DNA of 47,964 bases, taken from positions 1-47,964 of the forward strand of contig NZ_AEEA01000070.1 of NCBI RefSeq assembly GCF_000297095.1, written 5' to 3'. Position numbers and translations under genes: made by a program. This DNA comes from Treponema primitia ZAS-1 (lineage in GTDB: Bacteria > Spirochaetota > Spirochaetia > Treponematales > Breznakiellaceae). Of the stretch, positions 1 to 8,301 are shown in pieces. How positions within the stretch are numbered: the first letter of the stretch is position 1; each line of letters begins with the position of its first letter. The notes beneath the pieces were generated by a model, which ran no database searches, was not told the origin of the DNA, and was given only the letters and a program-made list of their open reading frames with translations.

Positions 1-31
1 GGCGCATGGCTTCACCGGGCATGCGATTACC

Positions 32-58
32 AAAAAAAACGCCGCATAAAGCGGCGTT
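32..58 (-). terminator. Rho-independent terminator of the HigA-like gene
   Basis: Read on the minus strand, a perfect 8-bp stem (AACGCCGC/GCGGCGTT) with a 5-nt loop is followed by a run of eight T. It lies 17 nt beyond the stop codon of the HigA-like gene and ends that single-gene transcript. Confidence 0.85.
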
Positions 59-74
59 AGATGAACAACTTTTA

Positions 75-716
75 CTAATTATTGTCCGACGAAGGGGTCC
101 AGGATACTACCGGGGCCGGAGCCGGGGTTGCAGGTTTGGGAGCAGGCTTCGGCGCAGCCTTTTTTACTGCTTTTTTAGCGGGGGCTTTAGCCTTGGGGGC
201 AGCCTTTTTGGCCGGAGCTTTCTTGGCAGCAACCTTCTTCACAGCCTTTTTGGCCGGGGCTTTCTTGGCAGCAACCTTCTTCACGGCTTTTTTAGCCGGG
301 GCTTTCTTTGCAGCAACCTTCTTCACGGCTTTTTTAGCCGGAGCTTTCTTGGCAGCAACCTTCTTCACGGCTTTCTTGGCCGGGGCTTTCTTGGCAGCAG
401 CCTTCTTAGCCGGGGCTTTCGGGGCTACCTTTACGGCTTTGGAAACAGATTTAAGAATGGCAGCGTTCTTCTTGTCTGCGGTTAATTCCTTTAGCTCGTA
501 GGCGGTCTGTAAATCAATCCAATATTCGGGGGTTTTCCCGAAAAACTTGGAAAGACGCTGTGCGAAGGGGACGCTGATCCTCAGCTTATTGTTGATTAAC
601 AAACGGGCGGCGGAAGGGCTAATCTTGATTCCTTCTGCTAACTGGGTAATAGAAAGATTGTACGCGGCGGCCAGGGTTTTTACTACTTCCCCCGGTGTTT
701 GGACAGCTTTTGCCAT
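75..716 (-). CDS. HigA-like HTH protein with histone H1-like Lys/Ala/Pro tail
   Basis: The 213-residue protein has two parts. Residues 1-90 look like an XRE/HigA-type antitoxin helix-turn-helix domain: TPGE near the N-terminus, QLAEGIKISPSAARLLINNK as the HTH, and FFGKTPEYWIDLQ, a HigA hallmark. Residues 97-200 are almost only K, A, P and V, with a 14-residue unit (KKAPAKKAVKKVAA) repeated four times at 109-164, as in bacterial histone H1-like proteins. The start has a good AAGGAG site, and the gene has its own promoter and terminator. No HigB toxin gene lies on either side. Inference: it acts as a DNA-binding, nucleoid-associated or regulatory protein rather than an antitoxin. The fold of the N-domain is fairly certain; the role is not. 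Confidence 0.85.
   Translation of the reverse strand: MAKAVQTPGEVVKTLAAAYNLSITQLAEGIKISPSAARLLINNKLRISVPFAQRLSKFFGKTPEYWIDLQTAYELKELTADKKNAAILKSVSKAVKVAPKAPAKKAAAKKAPAKKAVKKVAAKKAPAKKAVKKVAAKKAPAKKAVKKVAAKKAPAKKAVKKVAAKKAPAKKAAPKAKAPAKKAVKKAAPKPAPKPATPAPAPVVSWTPSSDNN
225..392 (-). repeat. Four tandem 42-bp units encoding the H1-like tail
   Basis: Four near-identical 42-bp units in frame encode KKAPAKKAVKKVAA each, and a partial fifth follows toward the 3' end. Differences between units are mostly third-position changes, so the array probably grew by slippage or unequal recombination and may vary in length between strains. Confidence 0.85.
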
Positions 717-750
717 TTCAATACTCCTTAAAAATTGTTTGATAGTATAT

Positions 751-779
751 ATTATATCGGCGTAAAATTATTTAGTCAA
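751..779 (-). promoter_or_regulatory. Sigma-70 type promoter of the HigA-like gene
   Basis: On the minus strand TTGACT (774-779) and a perfect TATAAT (751-756) are separated by 17 nt, 35 nt upstream of the start codon. It is one of the best promoter matches in the window. The rest of 780-947, up to nadE, is AT-rich and holds no gene that I can see. Confidence 0.75.
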
Positions 780-947
780 GCATTTATACTTTCTAATTAT
801 GAAAAAAAGAAGAGATTAGAGAGTCTTTCTATCATTTAGTAATGCTAAAATGGTTTTCCGCCATATAAGCGCGGTAAATATTCTTAGGGATTCAAAGTTC
901 TTCAAGGACCGCTTCACTCTTCTGCACGAAAATGATAAAATTCTCAA

Positions 948-2702
948 ATGCGTATTTCAATAGCTCAGATTAATTCCACCATCGGCGATTTTCTCGGCAA
1001 CCGGGAAAAGATATTGGCCTTTACCAGAAAAGCCCGGGAGGAGCAGCACGCCGATCTGGTCCTGTTTCCGGAATTGGCGGTTTGCGGGTATCCCCCTATG
1101 GACCTGCTGGATCAGGATAGCTTTGTGGAGATGAACATCCGTACCCTGCACATGCTCCAACGGGAACTACCCCAGGACATTGCGGTGGGTCTTGGTTTTG
1201 TTAACCGGAACCCCTATTCCCGGGGCAAGTCCCTGGTCAACGAATACGGCATCCTGTTTGAGGGGAAGCTGGCCTTTGAACAGCTAAAAACGCTGCTCCC
1301 CACCTATGATGTGTTTGATGAAGCCCGGAACTTTGAACCCAGCCGGGAATGGTCCGCCTTTGAGTACAAGGGTGAGCGCATAGGTTTTGCTATCTGCGAA
1401 GATGTGTGGCGGGAAACGGATATCCCCGGCACCAGCTATATTCGTGATCCTGTGCGTGAACTCCTGGATCGGGGGATCAGCCTCCTCTGCGTACCCTCCG
1501 CCTCCCCCTATGTGGCGGGCAAGCTCAAGGTACGCCGGGATCTGGCGGAGCGCATCGCCATCCGGGGTAATATCCCCCTGGTCTACATCAATGCTGTAGG
1601 GGCTAACGATTCTATCCTCTTCGACGGCCGCTCCTTCGTGGTGGCGCCCACAGTGGAGGCTGCCAAATCCGCCTCGGTTAAAAACTACCCCGTGCAGCTC
1701 AACGCAAAAGCCTTTGCGGAAGATTTAGTAACCTGGGACTCCGGGGACTCCTTACGGAGTCCCGAGCTATCCCGGGACATACCCCAGGACGATACTGAAG
1801 ATCCCTTTAACGTGGGACTTACCCGGTATGAACTGGATATGCTGGAAGAAGGCCTGGTGATGGGTATACGGGATTATATGGCCAAGTGCGGCTTTAAGCG
1901 GGCCCACCTGGGCCTTTCCGGGGGCATTGATTCCGCCCTGGTTGCCTACCTGGGAGTCAAAGCCATAGGTCCGGAAAAAATCGCCTGCTTCAGCATGCCC
2001 TCCCGGTTTTCCTCCCAGGGCTCCAAGGATGACGCCCGGGAGTTGGCAGAAAACCTGAGCTGCCGCTACGAGGTTCTCCCCATAGAATCGGTGTTTACCA
2101 GCTTCCTTTCCACCCTGGAAGGGGTCTTTGAAAACCGCCCCTTCGACATTGCCGAAGAAAACCTTCAGGCCCGTATCCGCGGCTCCCTGCTTATGGCCTA
2201 TTCCAACAAGTTTGACTCCATGCTCCTCACCACAGGAAACAAGAGTGAACTCGCCATGGGTTACTGTACCCTCTACGGTGACATGAACGGCGCTCTGGCC
2301 GTCATCGGCGATCTCTTTAAAACCGAAGTCTTTGCCCTCTGCAAGCGGATCAACGAGCGGTCCATCACAGCCGGCGCTAAGGCGATCATCCCTGAAGCGA
2401 TCATCGTTAAACCCCCCTCAGCGGAACTGCGGCCCGACCAAAAAGACCAGGACAGCCTCCCCCCCTACGAAGTATTAGACGAGATCCTCAAACTCTACCT
2501 TTTCGGCAATCTTTCCAAGGACGAAATCGTCAAGCGGGGCTGGGAAGCGGATCTGGTAAGCCGCATTATCCGCACCGTGGCCCGGTCGGAGTTCAAACGC
2601 CGCCAGGCGCCGCCGGTACTCAAGGTAAGTCCCCGGGCCTTTGGGATGGGCCGCAGAATGCCCATAGCGCGGAGTGTGTACGAGATTGGAGAGCGGAATT
2701 AG
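948..2702 (+). CDS. nadE: Glutamine-dependent NAD+ synthetase
   Basis: It makes NAD+ from nicotinate adenine dinucleotide, ATP and glutamine. The N-terminal nitrilase-type glutaminase domain (about 1-270) shows the triad E42 (FPELAVCGYPP), K114 (LKTLLPTYDVF) and C150 (AICEDVWR). The C-terminal synthetase domain has the ATP-pyrophosphatase loop SGGIDS at 324-329. At 584 residues it is complete and of usual size for the two-domain form. The ATG start fits the family (MRISIAQ) although no clear Shine-Dalgarno site precedes it. A perfect hairpin is embedded in the interdomain linker (residues 266-272). The next gene converges from the other strand after only 16 nt. Confidence 0.95.
   Translation: MRISIAQINSTIGDFLGNREKILAFTRKAREEQHADLVLFPELAVCGYPPMDLLDQDSFVEMNIRTLHMLQRELPQDIAVGLGFVNRNPYSRGKSLVNEYGILFEGKLAFEQLKTLLPTYDVFDEARNFEPSREWSAFEYKGERIGFAICEDVWRETDIPGTSYIRDPVRELLDRGISLLCVPSASPYVAGKLKVRRDLAERIAIRGNIPLVYINAVGANDSILFDGRSFVVAPTVEAAKSASVKNYPVQLNAKAFAEDLVTWDSGDSLRSPELSRDIPQDDTEDPFNVGLTRYELDMLEEGLVMGIRDYMAKCGFKRAHLGLSGGIDSALVAYLGVKAIGPEKIACFSMPSRFSSQGSKDDARELAENLSCRYEVLPIESVFTSFLSTLEGVFENRPFDIAEENLQARIRGSLLMAYSNKFDSMLLTTGNKSELAMGYCTLYGDMNGALAVIGDLFKTEVFALCKRINERSITAGAKAIIPEAIIVKPPSAELRPDQKDQDSLPPYEVLDEILKLYLFGNLSKDEIVKRGWEADLVSRIIRTVARSEFKRRQAPPVLKVSPRAFGMGRRMPIARSVYEIGERN
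1744..1763. repeat. Perfect palindromic hairpin inside nadE
   Basis: GGGACTCC and GGAGTCCC form a perfect 8-bp stem around TTAC. It is in frame and falls in the variable linker between the two NadE domains, where extra sequence is tolerated. Confidence 0.6.
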
Positions 2703-2718
2703 TGTAAAATTTTCAAAA

Positions 2719-3246
2719 TTAGCTTTTTTCCCTTTCCCCGTACGTGAATACCCCTGCCTTTACCTTTTCACTTTCGAAATATTCCCACTCGCAGTCGAGA
2801 GCCCCCAAAAGAAGATTTTTAGTGATACGACAGGATGTGGTACGGGAAAAATTTTCGATATTGGTAGTATCAATGACATCGCAGTAAAAAGATGAGAAAC
2901 GCTTAAACCAGGGAAACTCGGCGAAGTACCCAAGCCAGGTCTCGGCATAGGGACATTTGACGCCTCCCATGGAAGGGTTCCATGCACTCCACGCGATAGA
3001 AGGAAGATCATTTACCGTTGAAAAATTCTCCAGGTTTTTTTCCAGACCCTGCGTATCAGCCCTGCTTCGGGCGCCATCGGTACGATCAAGGCCCAATCGG
3101 AATATCGTCTTCTGTACCGCCTTAAGAGCAGCTTCTTCCCCTACCGTTTCTACCAGGGTCCTGCAAAATTGAAAATACAACATGGCAAACTGACGGCACG
3201 CCGCCCGAACATCGCCTATACTCGCTGTTTTTTGATTATCACTCAT
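2719..3246 (-). CDS. L-2-amino-thiazoline-4-carboxylate hydrolase family protein
   Basis: The 175-residue soluble protein resembles the ATC hydrolase family (named for an enzyme of L-cysteine formation from aminothiazoline carboxylate), many members of which have no proven function. Family-like features are the N-terminal helical part (RAACRQFAMLYFQFCRTLVETVGEEAAL) and the central KCPYAETWLGYF with conserved Cys. An AAGGGG site stands 7 nt before the ATG. It is transcribed divergently from the PhnP-like gene. Substrate unknown; the family call is moderately sure. Confidence 0.7.
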   Translation of the reverse strand: MSDNQKTASIGDVRAACRQFAMLYFQFCRTLVETVGEEAALKAVQKTIFRLGLDRTDGARSRADTQGLEKNLENFSTVNDLPSIAWSAWNPSMGGVKCPYAETWLGYFAEFPWFKRFSSFYCDVIDTTNIENFSRTTSCRITKNLLLGALDCEWEYFESEKVKAGVFTYGEREKS

Positions 3247-3314
3247 TTACTTACCCCTTTTCTTCAAGCGCTACTATAGCAACAAAAGGCAATTTTAGCC
3301 ATACTAAGCTCATT

Positions 3315-4175
3315 ATGAAACTGACCGTCCTCGGTTCCGGTACTTCCCACGGAATCCCCGTCATAGGCTGTTCCTGTCCGGTATGCCATTCCGAAGATCC
3401 CCGGGATAACCGTATGCGGGCCTCCGTTTATATTGAAGGTGATGACGGGGAACGGGTAGTCATTGATATGGGGCCGGAATTCAGGATCCAGGCGCTGCGG
3501 ACGGGGATCAGTTCCCTGGATGCGGTGTTTCTGACCCATGCCCATGCGGATCATGTCCACGGCCTGGACGATGTCCGATCCCTAAGCTATAAGCGGGAAA
3601 TACCTATCTACGGGAATGCCAAAACCATGGCGGAAATTGAAGAACGATTTAGCTACGCCTTTAAAAACACCCAGCGGGGAGGCGGGAAACCCCGTATCAG
3701 CCTAAATCCTGTGGAGAGGCCCGTACAAATCGGCAGCCTTACCCTGACCCCCATACCGCTTAAGCACGGAGCGCTGGATATCCTGGGATGGATGATACAG
3801 GAAGACCCCCGGAACCAAGGTTCCGGGGACAAAAGTTCCTTCGCGGTGTACCTGACGGATACCAGCGCCATTCCCCCTGAATCCCTGGATCTGATACGGG
3901 GGGCGGCGCTTCTTATCATTGACGGGCTGCGTGTGCAGCCCCACGAAACTCACTTCAGTTTTGAACAGGCCCTGAGCGTGGGAGCGGAAATTCGGGCGCC
4001 AAGGGTGTACCTTACCCATATTTGCCATAACCATTCCCACCGGGAAATCAAAGATTTCTGTAATCGTTTCCGGGAAGAGCGGCGCCTGGGAGAAACGGTT
4101 ATGGAACCGGCCTATGACAGCATGGAACTGGAGCTAAAAAAATCCGGAAAACCTTGCGAAAATAAGTCTTCCTAG
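3315..4175 (+). CDS. PhnP-like metallo-beta-lactamase-fold phosphodiesterase
   Basis: The 286-residue protein carries the metal motif HAHADH (H75, H77, D79, H80), expected to bind two metal ions. Three cysteines near the N-terminus (C19, C21, C24 in GCSCPVCHS) match the extra structural zinc site of PhnP, and a late THICHNHSH segment supplies histidines. PhnP cleaves the cyclic phosphate of 5-phosphoribosyl 1,2-cyclic phosphate. No other phn genes are near, so the substrate may be another cyclic or phosphodiester compound. The start is the only ATG that fits the beta-strand MKLTVLGSGTSHG, but it lacks a clear ribosome site. Residues 165-172 are encoded by a perfect palindrome. Confidence 0.88.
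   Translation: MKLTVLGSGTSHGIPVIGCSCPVCHSEDPRDNRMRASVYIEGDDGERVVIDMGPEFRIQALRTGISSLDAVFLTHAHADHVHGLDDVRSLSYKREIPIYGNAKTMAEIEERFSYAFKNTQRGGGKPRISLNPVERPVQIGSLTLTPIPLKHGALDILGWMIQEDPRNQGSGDKSSFAVYLTDTSAIPPESLDLIRGAALLIIDGLRVQPHETHFSFEQALSVGAEIRAPRVYLTHICHNHSHREIKDFCNRFREERRLGETVMEPAYDSMELELKKSGKPCENKSS
3807..3828. repeat. Perfect 10-bp-stem palindrome inside the PhnP-like gene
   Basis: CCCCGGAACC and GGTTCCGGGG pair perfectly around an AA loop. It encodes a short polar stretch (RNQGSGD) in a surface-loop-like position of the enzyme. Confidence 0.6.
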
Positions 4176-4260
4176 GCATAATTAGAGCGGAGATATGCGA
4201 AACTTTGTTTCGCTTCGATTATATTGTGCGGCAGCTGCCGTACTAAATAAGGGGTATATT

Positions 4261-5619
4261 GTGGGTTCAACTTTTAATCCTGAAGAATTAGCTGATTTTG
4301 CCCGTTACCACGGGTTTCATTATGATACTGTCGATCCCGTCCAACTGGTTCGGGATATCCGCTTTGATATGGAGCGGGGCCTGCGGGGGCAGAGTTCCAG
4401 CCTTCCCATGATTCCCACCTATATCAACCCCGGGAACCGGATACCCGCGGGAAAAGCTGTAATCGCCCTGGACGCCGGGGGAACAAACCTTAGGGCGGCC
4501 CGGATACGGTTTGACGAAAAGGGCAAGGCCCTAGCCGAGGGAACTCGAAAGGTCCCCATGCCCGGCACTAAGGGCCGCCTAAGCGCGGAACAGTTTTTCG
4601 ACGCAATCGCCGATGTCACCGAACCCCTTCTTACGGAAGGCGGCGATATCCAGGGCATCGGGTTTTGTTTTTCCTACCCCATGGAGATAACCAAGGAGGC
4701 TGATGGGATACTCATGGCCTTTAGCAAGGAAGTGGAGGCCCCGGAGGTAATTGGCAAGTCCATAGGCCAGGGACTTCGGGATGCCTTGGCAAGAAAAAAG
4801 CAAAAAGCCCCGGAAAAAATCGTTCTCCTCAACGATACGGTAGCTACCCTGCTCTGCGGCATGGGAGAGATTCCTCCGGACCTTGGCAAAGGGGACGGGC
4901 CGGATACGTACGGCATAGGGGGCGGCCCGGTTATCGGCTTCATTCTGGGAACCGGATTCAATACCGCTTACCCGGAAAAGAGCATCCCAAAGATCGGCTT
5001 CCAGTCCGAATCCTCCCCCCAAATTGTGGTTTGCGAGACCGGTACCTTCGCCCCCCGTTACCTGGGATACCTGGATAAGGAATATGATGCCACCACAAAA
5101 AGCCCCGGCGCCTATCTACAGGAAAAAGCTTCCGCCGGCGCTTACCTGGGTCCCCTCAGTTTTCATATTCTCAAACAGGCCCTGAAGGATGGTGTTTTGA
5201 AATTTAAAAAGTCCGGCGAATTCCTCGCCTGGCCTACCCTGCAAACCATGGACCTGAATTCCTTTTTACGAGCCCCCCTTGCCATGGAGGGTCCCGTGGG
5301 GCAGCTCTTCGGCAAGGATGAACGGGACGCCCTGAGCTCCTTTGTCTACCTTAGTTCTATTATTACCAAGCGGGCCGCCCTTCTTTCCGCAGGGGTACTT
5401 GCCGCCACAATGGAACGGATGGACGCCGGTTATGATCCTCTCGCCCCGGTACGAATAGCCGTGGAGGGAACTACCTATGTGCGCTACAAGGGCATGAGAG
5501 AAGCCCTGGAATCCTACCTGCATACCATGCTGAATGCCGATAAACCCCGGTTCTATGTCATATCCCCGGTGGAACAAGCCAGCCTCTTCGGCGCCGGCGT
5601 GGCCGCCCTAACGGAGTAA
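4261..5619 (+). CDS. Hexokinase
   Basis: This is a eukaryote-type hexokinase-family enzyme that would phosphorylate glucose or related hexoses with ATP. Actin-like ATPase motifs are visible: phosphate loop LDAGGTNLRA (about 70-79 from this start), sugar-binding region FCFSYPMEIT, LLNDTVATLLCG with the catalytic Asp, and GFILGTGFNTAY. I chose the GTG at 4261 because AAGGGG stands 8 nt before it and the protein then starts MGSTFNPEELADFARYHGF; this gives 452 residues. An in-frame ATG at 4195 would add 22 residues unlike the family and has only a poorly spaced GGAG. It probably stands alone; 225 nt follow before the next gene. Confidence 0.9.
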   Translation: MGSTFNPEELADFARYHGFHYDTVDPVQLVRDIRFDMERGLRGQSSSLPMIPTYINPGNRIPAGKAVIALDAGGTNLRAARIRFDEKGKALAEGTRKVPMPGTKGRLSAEQFFDAIADVTEPLLTEGGDIQGIGFCFSYPMEITKEADGILMAFSKEVEAPEVIGKSIGQGLRDALARKKQKAPEKIVLLNDTVATLLCGMGEIPPDLGKGDGPDTYGIGGGPVIGFILGTGFNTAYPEKSIPKIGFQSESSPQIVVCETGTFAPRYLGYLDKEYDATTKSPGAYLQEKASAGAYLGPLSFHILKQALKDGVLKFKKSGEFLAWPTLQTMDLNSFLRAPLAMEGPVGQLFGKDERDALSSFVYLSSIITKRAALLSAGVLAATMERMDAGYDPLAPVRIAVEGTTYVRYKGMREALESYLHTMLNADKPRFYVISPVEQASLFGAGVAALTE

Positions 5620-5682
5620 GTATTGACCCTGATGAAGGATAGCAGTAGGATTAAGAACGATTAACTATAAAGGGGGCGGTTT

Positions 5683-5712
5683 TTGTTAAACTCATCTAAT
5701 TCCTTATATTAT
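5683..5712 (+). promoter_or_regulatory. Possible promoter of the lipoprotein gene
   Basis: TTGTTA (5683-5688) and TATTAT (5707-5712) are 18 nt apart. A long leader follows, holding a CCCGGG/CCCGGG hairpin with a 6-nt loop at 5790-5807. The match is moderate and other AT-rich -10-like boxes are nearby. Confidence 0.35.
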
Positions 5713-5844
5713 AACGAATTACCCCACACACACATGGTTTCGTTGTTTCCCGTATTTATTTCCATAATATTCGGTTATCAATGAAGTTGCCCGGGATTAT
5801 ACCCGGGTACTTTTATACCTATTTTTTCTATAAGGAGTAACAGA

Positions 5845-8154
5845 ATGAAAAAAACCAAGTCATTGGTAGTGATGACAGTACTGGCGCTGTCAGTTTTCTT
5901 CCTCCTCATTGCCTGCGGTGAGGAAACAATCGAAAGCTTGGCTGAGAAAAATAGGGATGCCCTTATAGACGCCACTAAGGCTACGGAAGAAGGATTTACA
6001 GCTACAGCTAAGGATAAAGACGGTATGGATGTACCTGTTTCTATCCAGTTTGGTACAGAGATAATTCTTAAAGTTGGGGAAGGGGAAAGCGCAGAGGAAG
6101 GACACTATCAATGGACCATTGACGAAAAAACTATCACATTAAAAGGAGCCGGGGCCGACGGTGGGGATGTGACACTAGGATACGTTATTAATGATGATAA
6201 GACTCTCTCCATCACCAGCGGATTAGACAAAATTAAGGGCGCGGAGAACTTAGAGGAAAGCCTTGTTTCCAACGAGAATCCCGCCCTGGCAAAACCGGCG
6301 GAAGAAGCAACCAAGCCCGATAGCGGGAGCGGCGATGTAAAAGACGCCACGGTATATCAGCGAAACTGGCAGAACGGGTCCGATCAATTAACCCCAGTAT
6401 CCGGCAATGCAACGGTAAGTTTGGTATTGTACAAAAACGATGAGGATACAAACCCTACCCGTGTGGATATCGGAACTATTACCAAGGGCAAACTGAGCTT
6501 CACCCTTCCTGCGGAAAGCAAATTTAACACTTACCTGGCCACGCTATCAAGTGAGCCGGAGCTGGCAAATCTTAAAATAAGTAACCCAGCGGCTAAGGCG
6601 CTTACTCTGGGTGGCGGGTTCGCACTACTTAACAATGCAGGGCAAGAAATTGGCGATCTCCGTTTTGAGAAAGACACTACAACCGGCAATGATGACATTA
6701 CGTATTGGTATTTTGACAGGGATGTTAAAATCACCGGTACCGTAATCCAAGAAGCAGAGGATGAGGATGATTGGAGCGGTACAATTACAATTAATATCGA
6801 TGCGAAAAAGGGCTGGAATAAAGTACGGAATTCTGAAACAGGTAATGAAAAAACGCGATCGTTTACATCTACCATAACAATCTGGACCGGCAGCACATCA
6901 GATTATAAATGGGTCTATGAACAGCATGGAAGCAACAGCGGTCTCGATTCCGATACCTCTGCAACCGGCGGTGAGCTCCAGAAGGTCACCGGGGATCAAC
7001 TCGCTACAGAGTTTGCAGAACAGTCCGGAGGTCAGGTTAAAAAAAGTGATATCTTAGGGAAAACCTTCCAAGAAATAGCTGATTTGTCCGGAATAGGCCT
7101 TGGATTTTTTCAATCTCTGGTTTTCACGGATAAAGAAGGTAAAAACCCGGTTCAGGGTACTACCAAAATAACCGCGAGCGCCGTTTTTTACTTGGATGAA
7201 AGTGGTGGTGAAGACCCCTACAACCCCGGCTCTGGCGGTACGCTCCAGAAGGTCAGCGGGAATGACATCGCGAAAGTATTAGTGGAACAATTAAAAGAAT
7301 TTGGAATCAATAAGACAGAGGATCAGATTTTAGGTCAAACATTCTCAGCGATTGTTGAGAACAATACGCAAGGTCTCCAGATACTTCAACAGAATATCTT
7401 CAAGGATGCAAATGGTACACCGGTTGCGGGTACTGACAAACTAGTTGCAAGTACCGATTATTGGGTATACGGATACGACGAAGGGTACGAAGACAACTCA
7501 GGCTATGGCGATACAACAACCGGCGGCGGTTGGAAACCCGGTAGCGACGATGCAACAACCGGTAGTGGGAAGCTCCAGAGGATCACCGGGATCGAGCTTT
7601 CTGAGGAGGCTGGGTCTGATATCTTGGGGAAAACATTCCAAGACCTAGCTACCATAATCGGAATACCCTTTGATTTTCTTCAATATACGTTTTTCACGGA
7701 TGAAGCTGGTAAAAACCCGGTTAAAAGTACTACCAGAATAACAACGGACGCCGTTTTTTACGTATTGATTGGCGACAACATAACCGGCGGTGAAGACTCC
7801 GACTTGGGCAACGGTTACCCCATCTATAGTGAACCACCCTTGGTCGGCAGCGGTAAGCTCCAGAGGATTACCGGGATCGAGCTCGCTCTTGGGTTTGGGT
7901 CTGATATCTTTGGGAAAACATTCCAAGAGCTAGCTACCATAATCGAACTACCCTTTGAATTTCTTCAACTTGTGTTTTTCACGGATGAAGCCGGTAAAAA
8001 CCCTGTTAGCAGTACTACCAGAATAACAACGGACGCCGTTTTTTACGTATTGGAGGAGTTTGCCGCCCCCAGCTCTGGCGACAGCGGTGTGTACCCCTCC
8101 CCCAGCTCTGGCGACAGCGGTGTGATTCTCCGGGCAACTCGCCGGACTTTCTAA
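5845..8154 (+). CDS. Lipoprotein with four C-terminal repeat domains
   Basis: The 769-residue protein starts with a lipoprotein signal peptide (charged MKKTK, hydrophobic core, lipobox LLIAC; lipidated Cys at residue 24). A unique region of about 350 residues follows. Then come four repeats of about 65-80 residues from residue 376 on. Each begins G-x-L-Q-[KR]-[VI]-[TS]-G, continues with an ILGKTFQ-like block, and ends in a FFTDEAGKNPV...TT[RK]IT block. The last block is reminiscent of Listeria-Bacteroides (InlB B-type) repeats, an inference from pattern only. Repeats are joined by Gly/Ser/Asp-rich linkers. Repeats 3 and 4 are very close in DNA, implying recent duplication. An AAGGAG site precedes the ATG. 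Likely surface or periplasmic; function unknown. Confidence 0.85.
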   Translation: MKKTKSLVVMTVLALSVFFLLIACGEETIESLAEKNRDALIDATKATEEGFTATAKDKDGMDVPVSIQFGTEIILKVGEGESAEEGHYQWTIDEKTITLKGAGADGGDVTLGYVINDDKTLSITSGLDKIKGAENLEESLVSNENPALAKPAEEATKPDSGSGDVKDATVYQRNWQNGSDQLTPVSGNATVSLVLYKNDEDTNPTRVDIGTITKGKLSFTLPAESKFNTYLATLSSEPELANLKISNPAAKALTLGGGFALLNNAGQEIGDLRFEKDTTTGNDDITYWYFDRDVKITGTVIQEAEDEDDWSGTITINIDAKKGWNKVRNSETGNEKTRSFTSTITIWTGSTSDYKWVYEQHGSNSGLDSDTSATGGELQKVTGDQLATEFAEQSGGQVKKSDILGKTFQEIADLSGIGLGFFQSLVFTDKEGKNPVQGTTKITASAVFYLDESGGEDPYNPGSGGTLQKVSGNDIAKVLVEQLKEFGINKTEDQILGQTFSAIVENNTQGLQILQQNIFKDANGTPVAGTDKLVASTDYWVYGYDEGYEDNSGYGDTTTGGGWKPGSDDATTGSGKLQRITGIELSEEAGSDILGKTFQDLATIIGIPFDFLQYTFFTDEAGKNPVKSTTRITTDAVFYVLIGDNITGGEDSDLGNGYPIYSEPPLVGSGKLQRITGIELALGFGSDIFGKTFQELATIIELPFEFLQLVFFTDEAGKNPVSSTTRITTDAVFYVLEEFAAPSSGDSGVYPSPSSGDSGVILRATRRTF
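6970..8058 (+). repeat. Four tandem protein-domain repeats in the lipoprotein gene
   Basis: Repeat units begin near 6970, 7237, 7567 and 7852. Units 1 and 2 are diverged and a little longer; units 3 and 4 are nearly identical over most of their length. A separate 26-bp exact direct repeat with a 33-bp period (8066-8091 and 8099-8124) encodes two PSSGDSGV copies at the extreme C-terminus. Confidence 0.8.
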
Positions 8155-8163
8155 TCTGATTGT

Positions 8164-8208
8164 AAGCACTGTCCGGGCCGGTATTTCGGCTCGAACAGTG
8201 CTTTTTTT
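8164..8208 (+). terminator. Rho-independent terminator of the lipoprotein gene
   Basis: AAGCACTGT pairs with ACAGTGCTT, with an inner GCCG/CGGC stem, and seven T follow. It starts 10 nt after the lipoprotein stop. Confidence 0.85.
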
Positions 8209-8235
8209 ATAACCCTGGCAGTCTTCTCTGAACCG

Positions 8236-8278
8236 AAAAAAAAGCTGTCCAAATAGCGTTTTAAAACTTTTGGACAGC
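8236..8278 (-). terminator. Terminator of the meta-cleavage operon
   Basis: On the minus strand GCTGTCCAAA pairs perfectly with TTTGGACAGC (10 bp) and is followed by eight T. It lies 24 nt past the stop of the catechol dioxygenase gene and, with the opposite terminator just before it, separates two converging transcripts. Confidence 0.88.
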
Positions 8279-8301
8279 CCCATATTACGTAAACTACAAG
8301 A

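Noticed and set aside
204..392. Regular 42-bp repeats looking like a small CRISPR-like array
   Set aside because: Units are contiguous without spacers, in frame, and encode the KKAPAKKAVKKVAA tail of one protein.
82..501. Open frame on the plus strand opposite the H1-like tail
   Set aside because: It is a low-complexity mirror of the Lys/Ala repeats, with no ribosome site; the minus-strand gene has promoter, start site and terminator.
780..947. tRNA or small RNA in the gap before nadE
   Set aside because: No cloverleaf, T-loop motif or terminator was found; the segment is just AT-rich. No tRNA or rRNA was seen anywhere in the window.
4195..4260. Upstream ATG start for the hexokinase
   Set aside because: It adds 22 residues unlike the family with a badly spaced ribosome site; GTG 4261 has AAGGGG at good distance.
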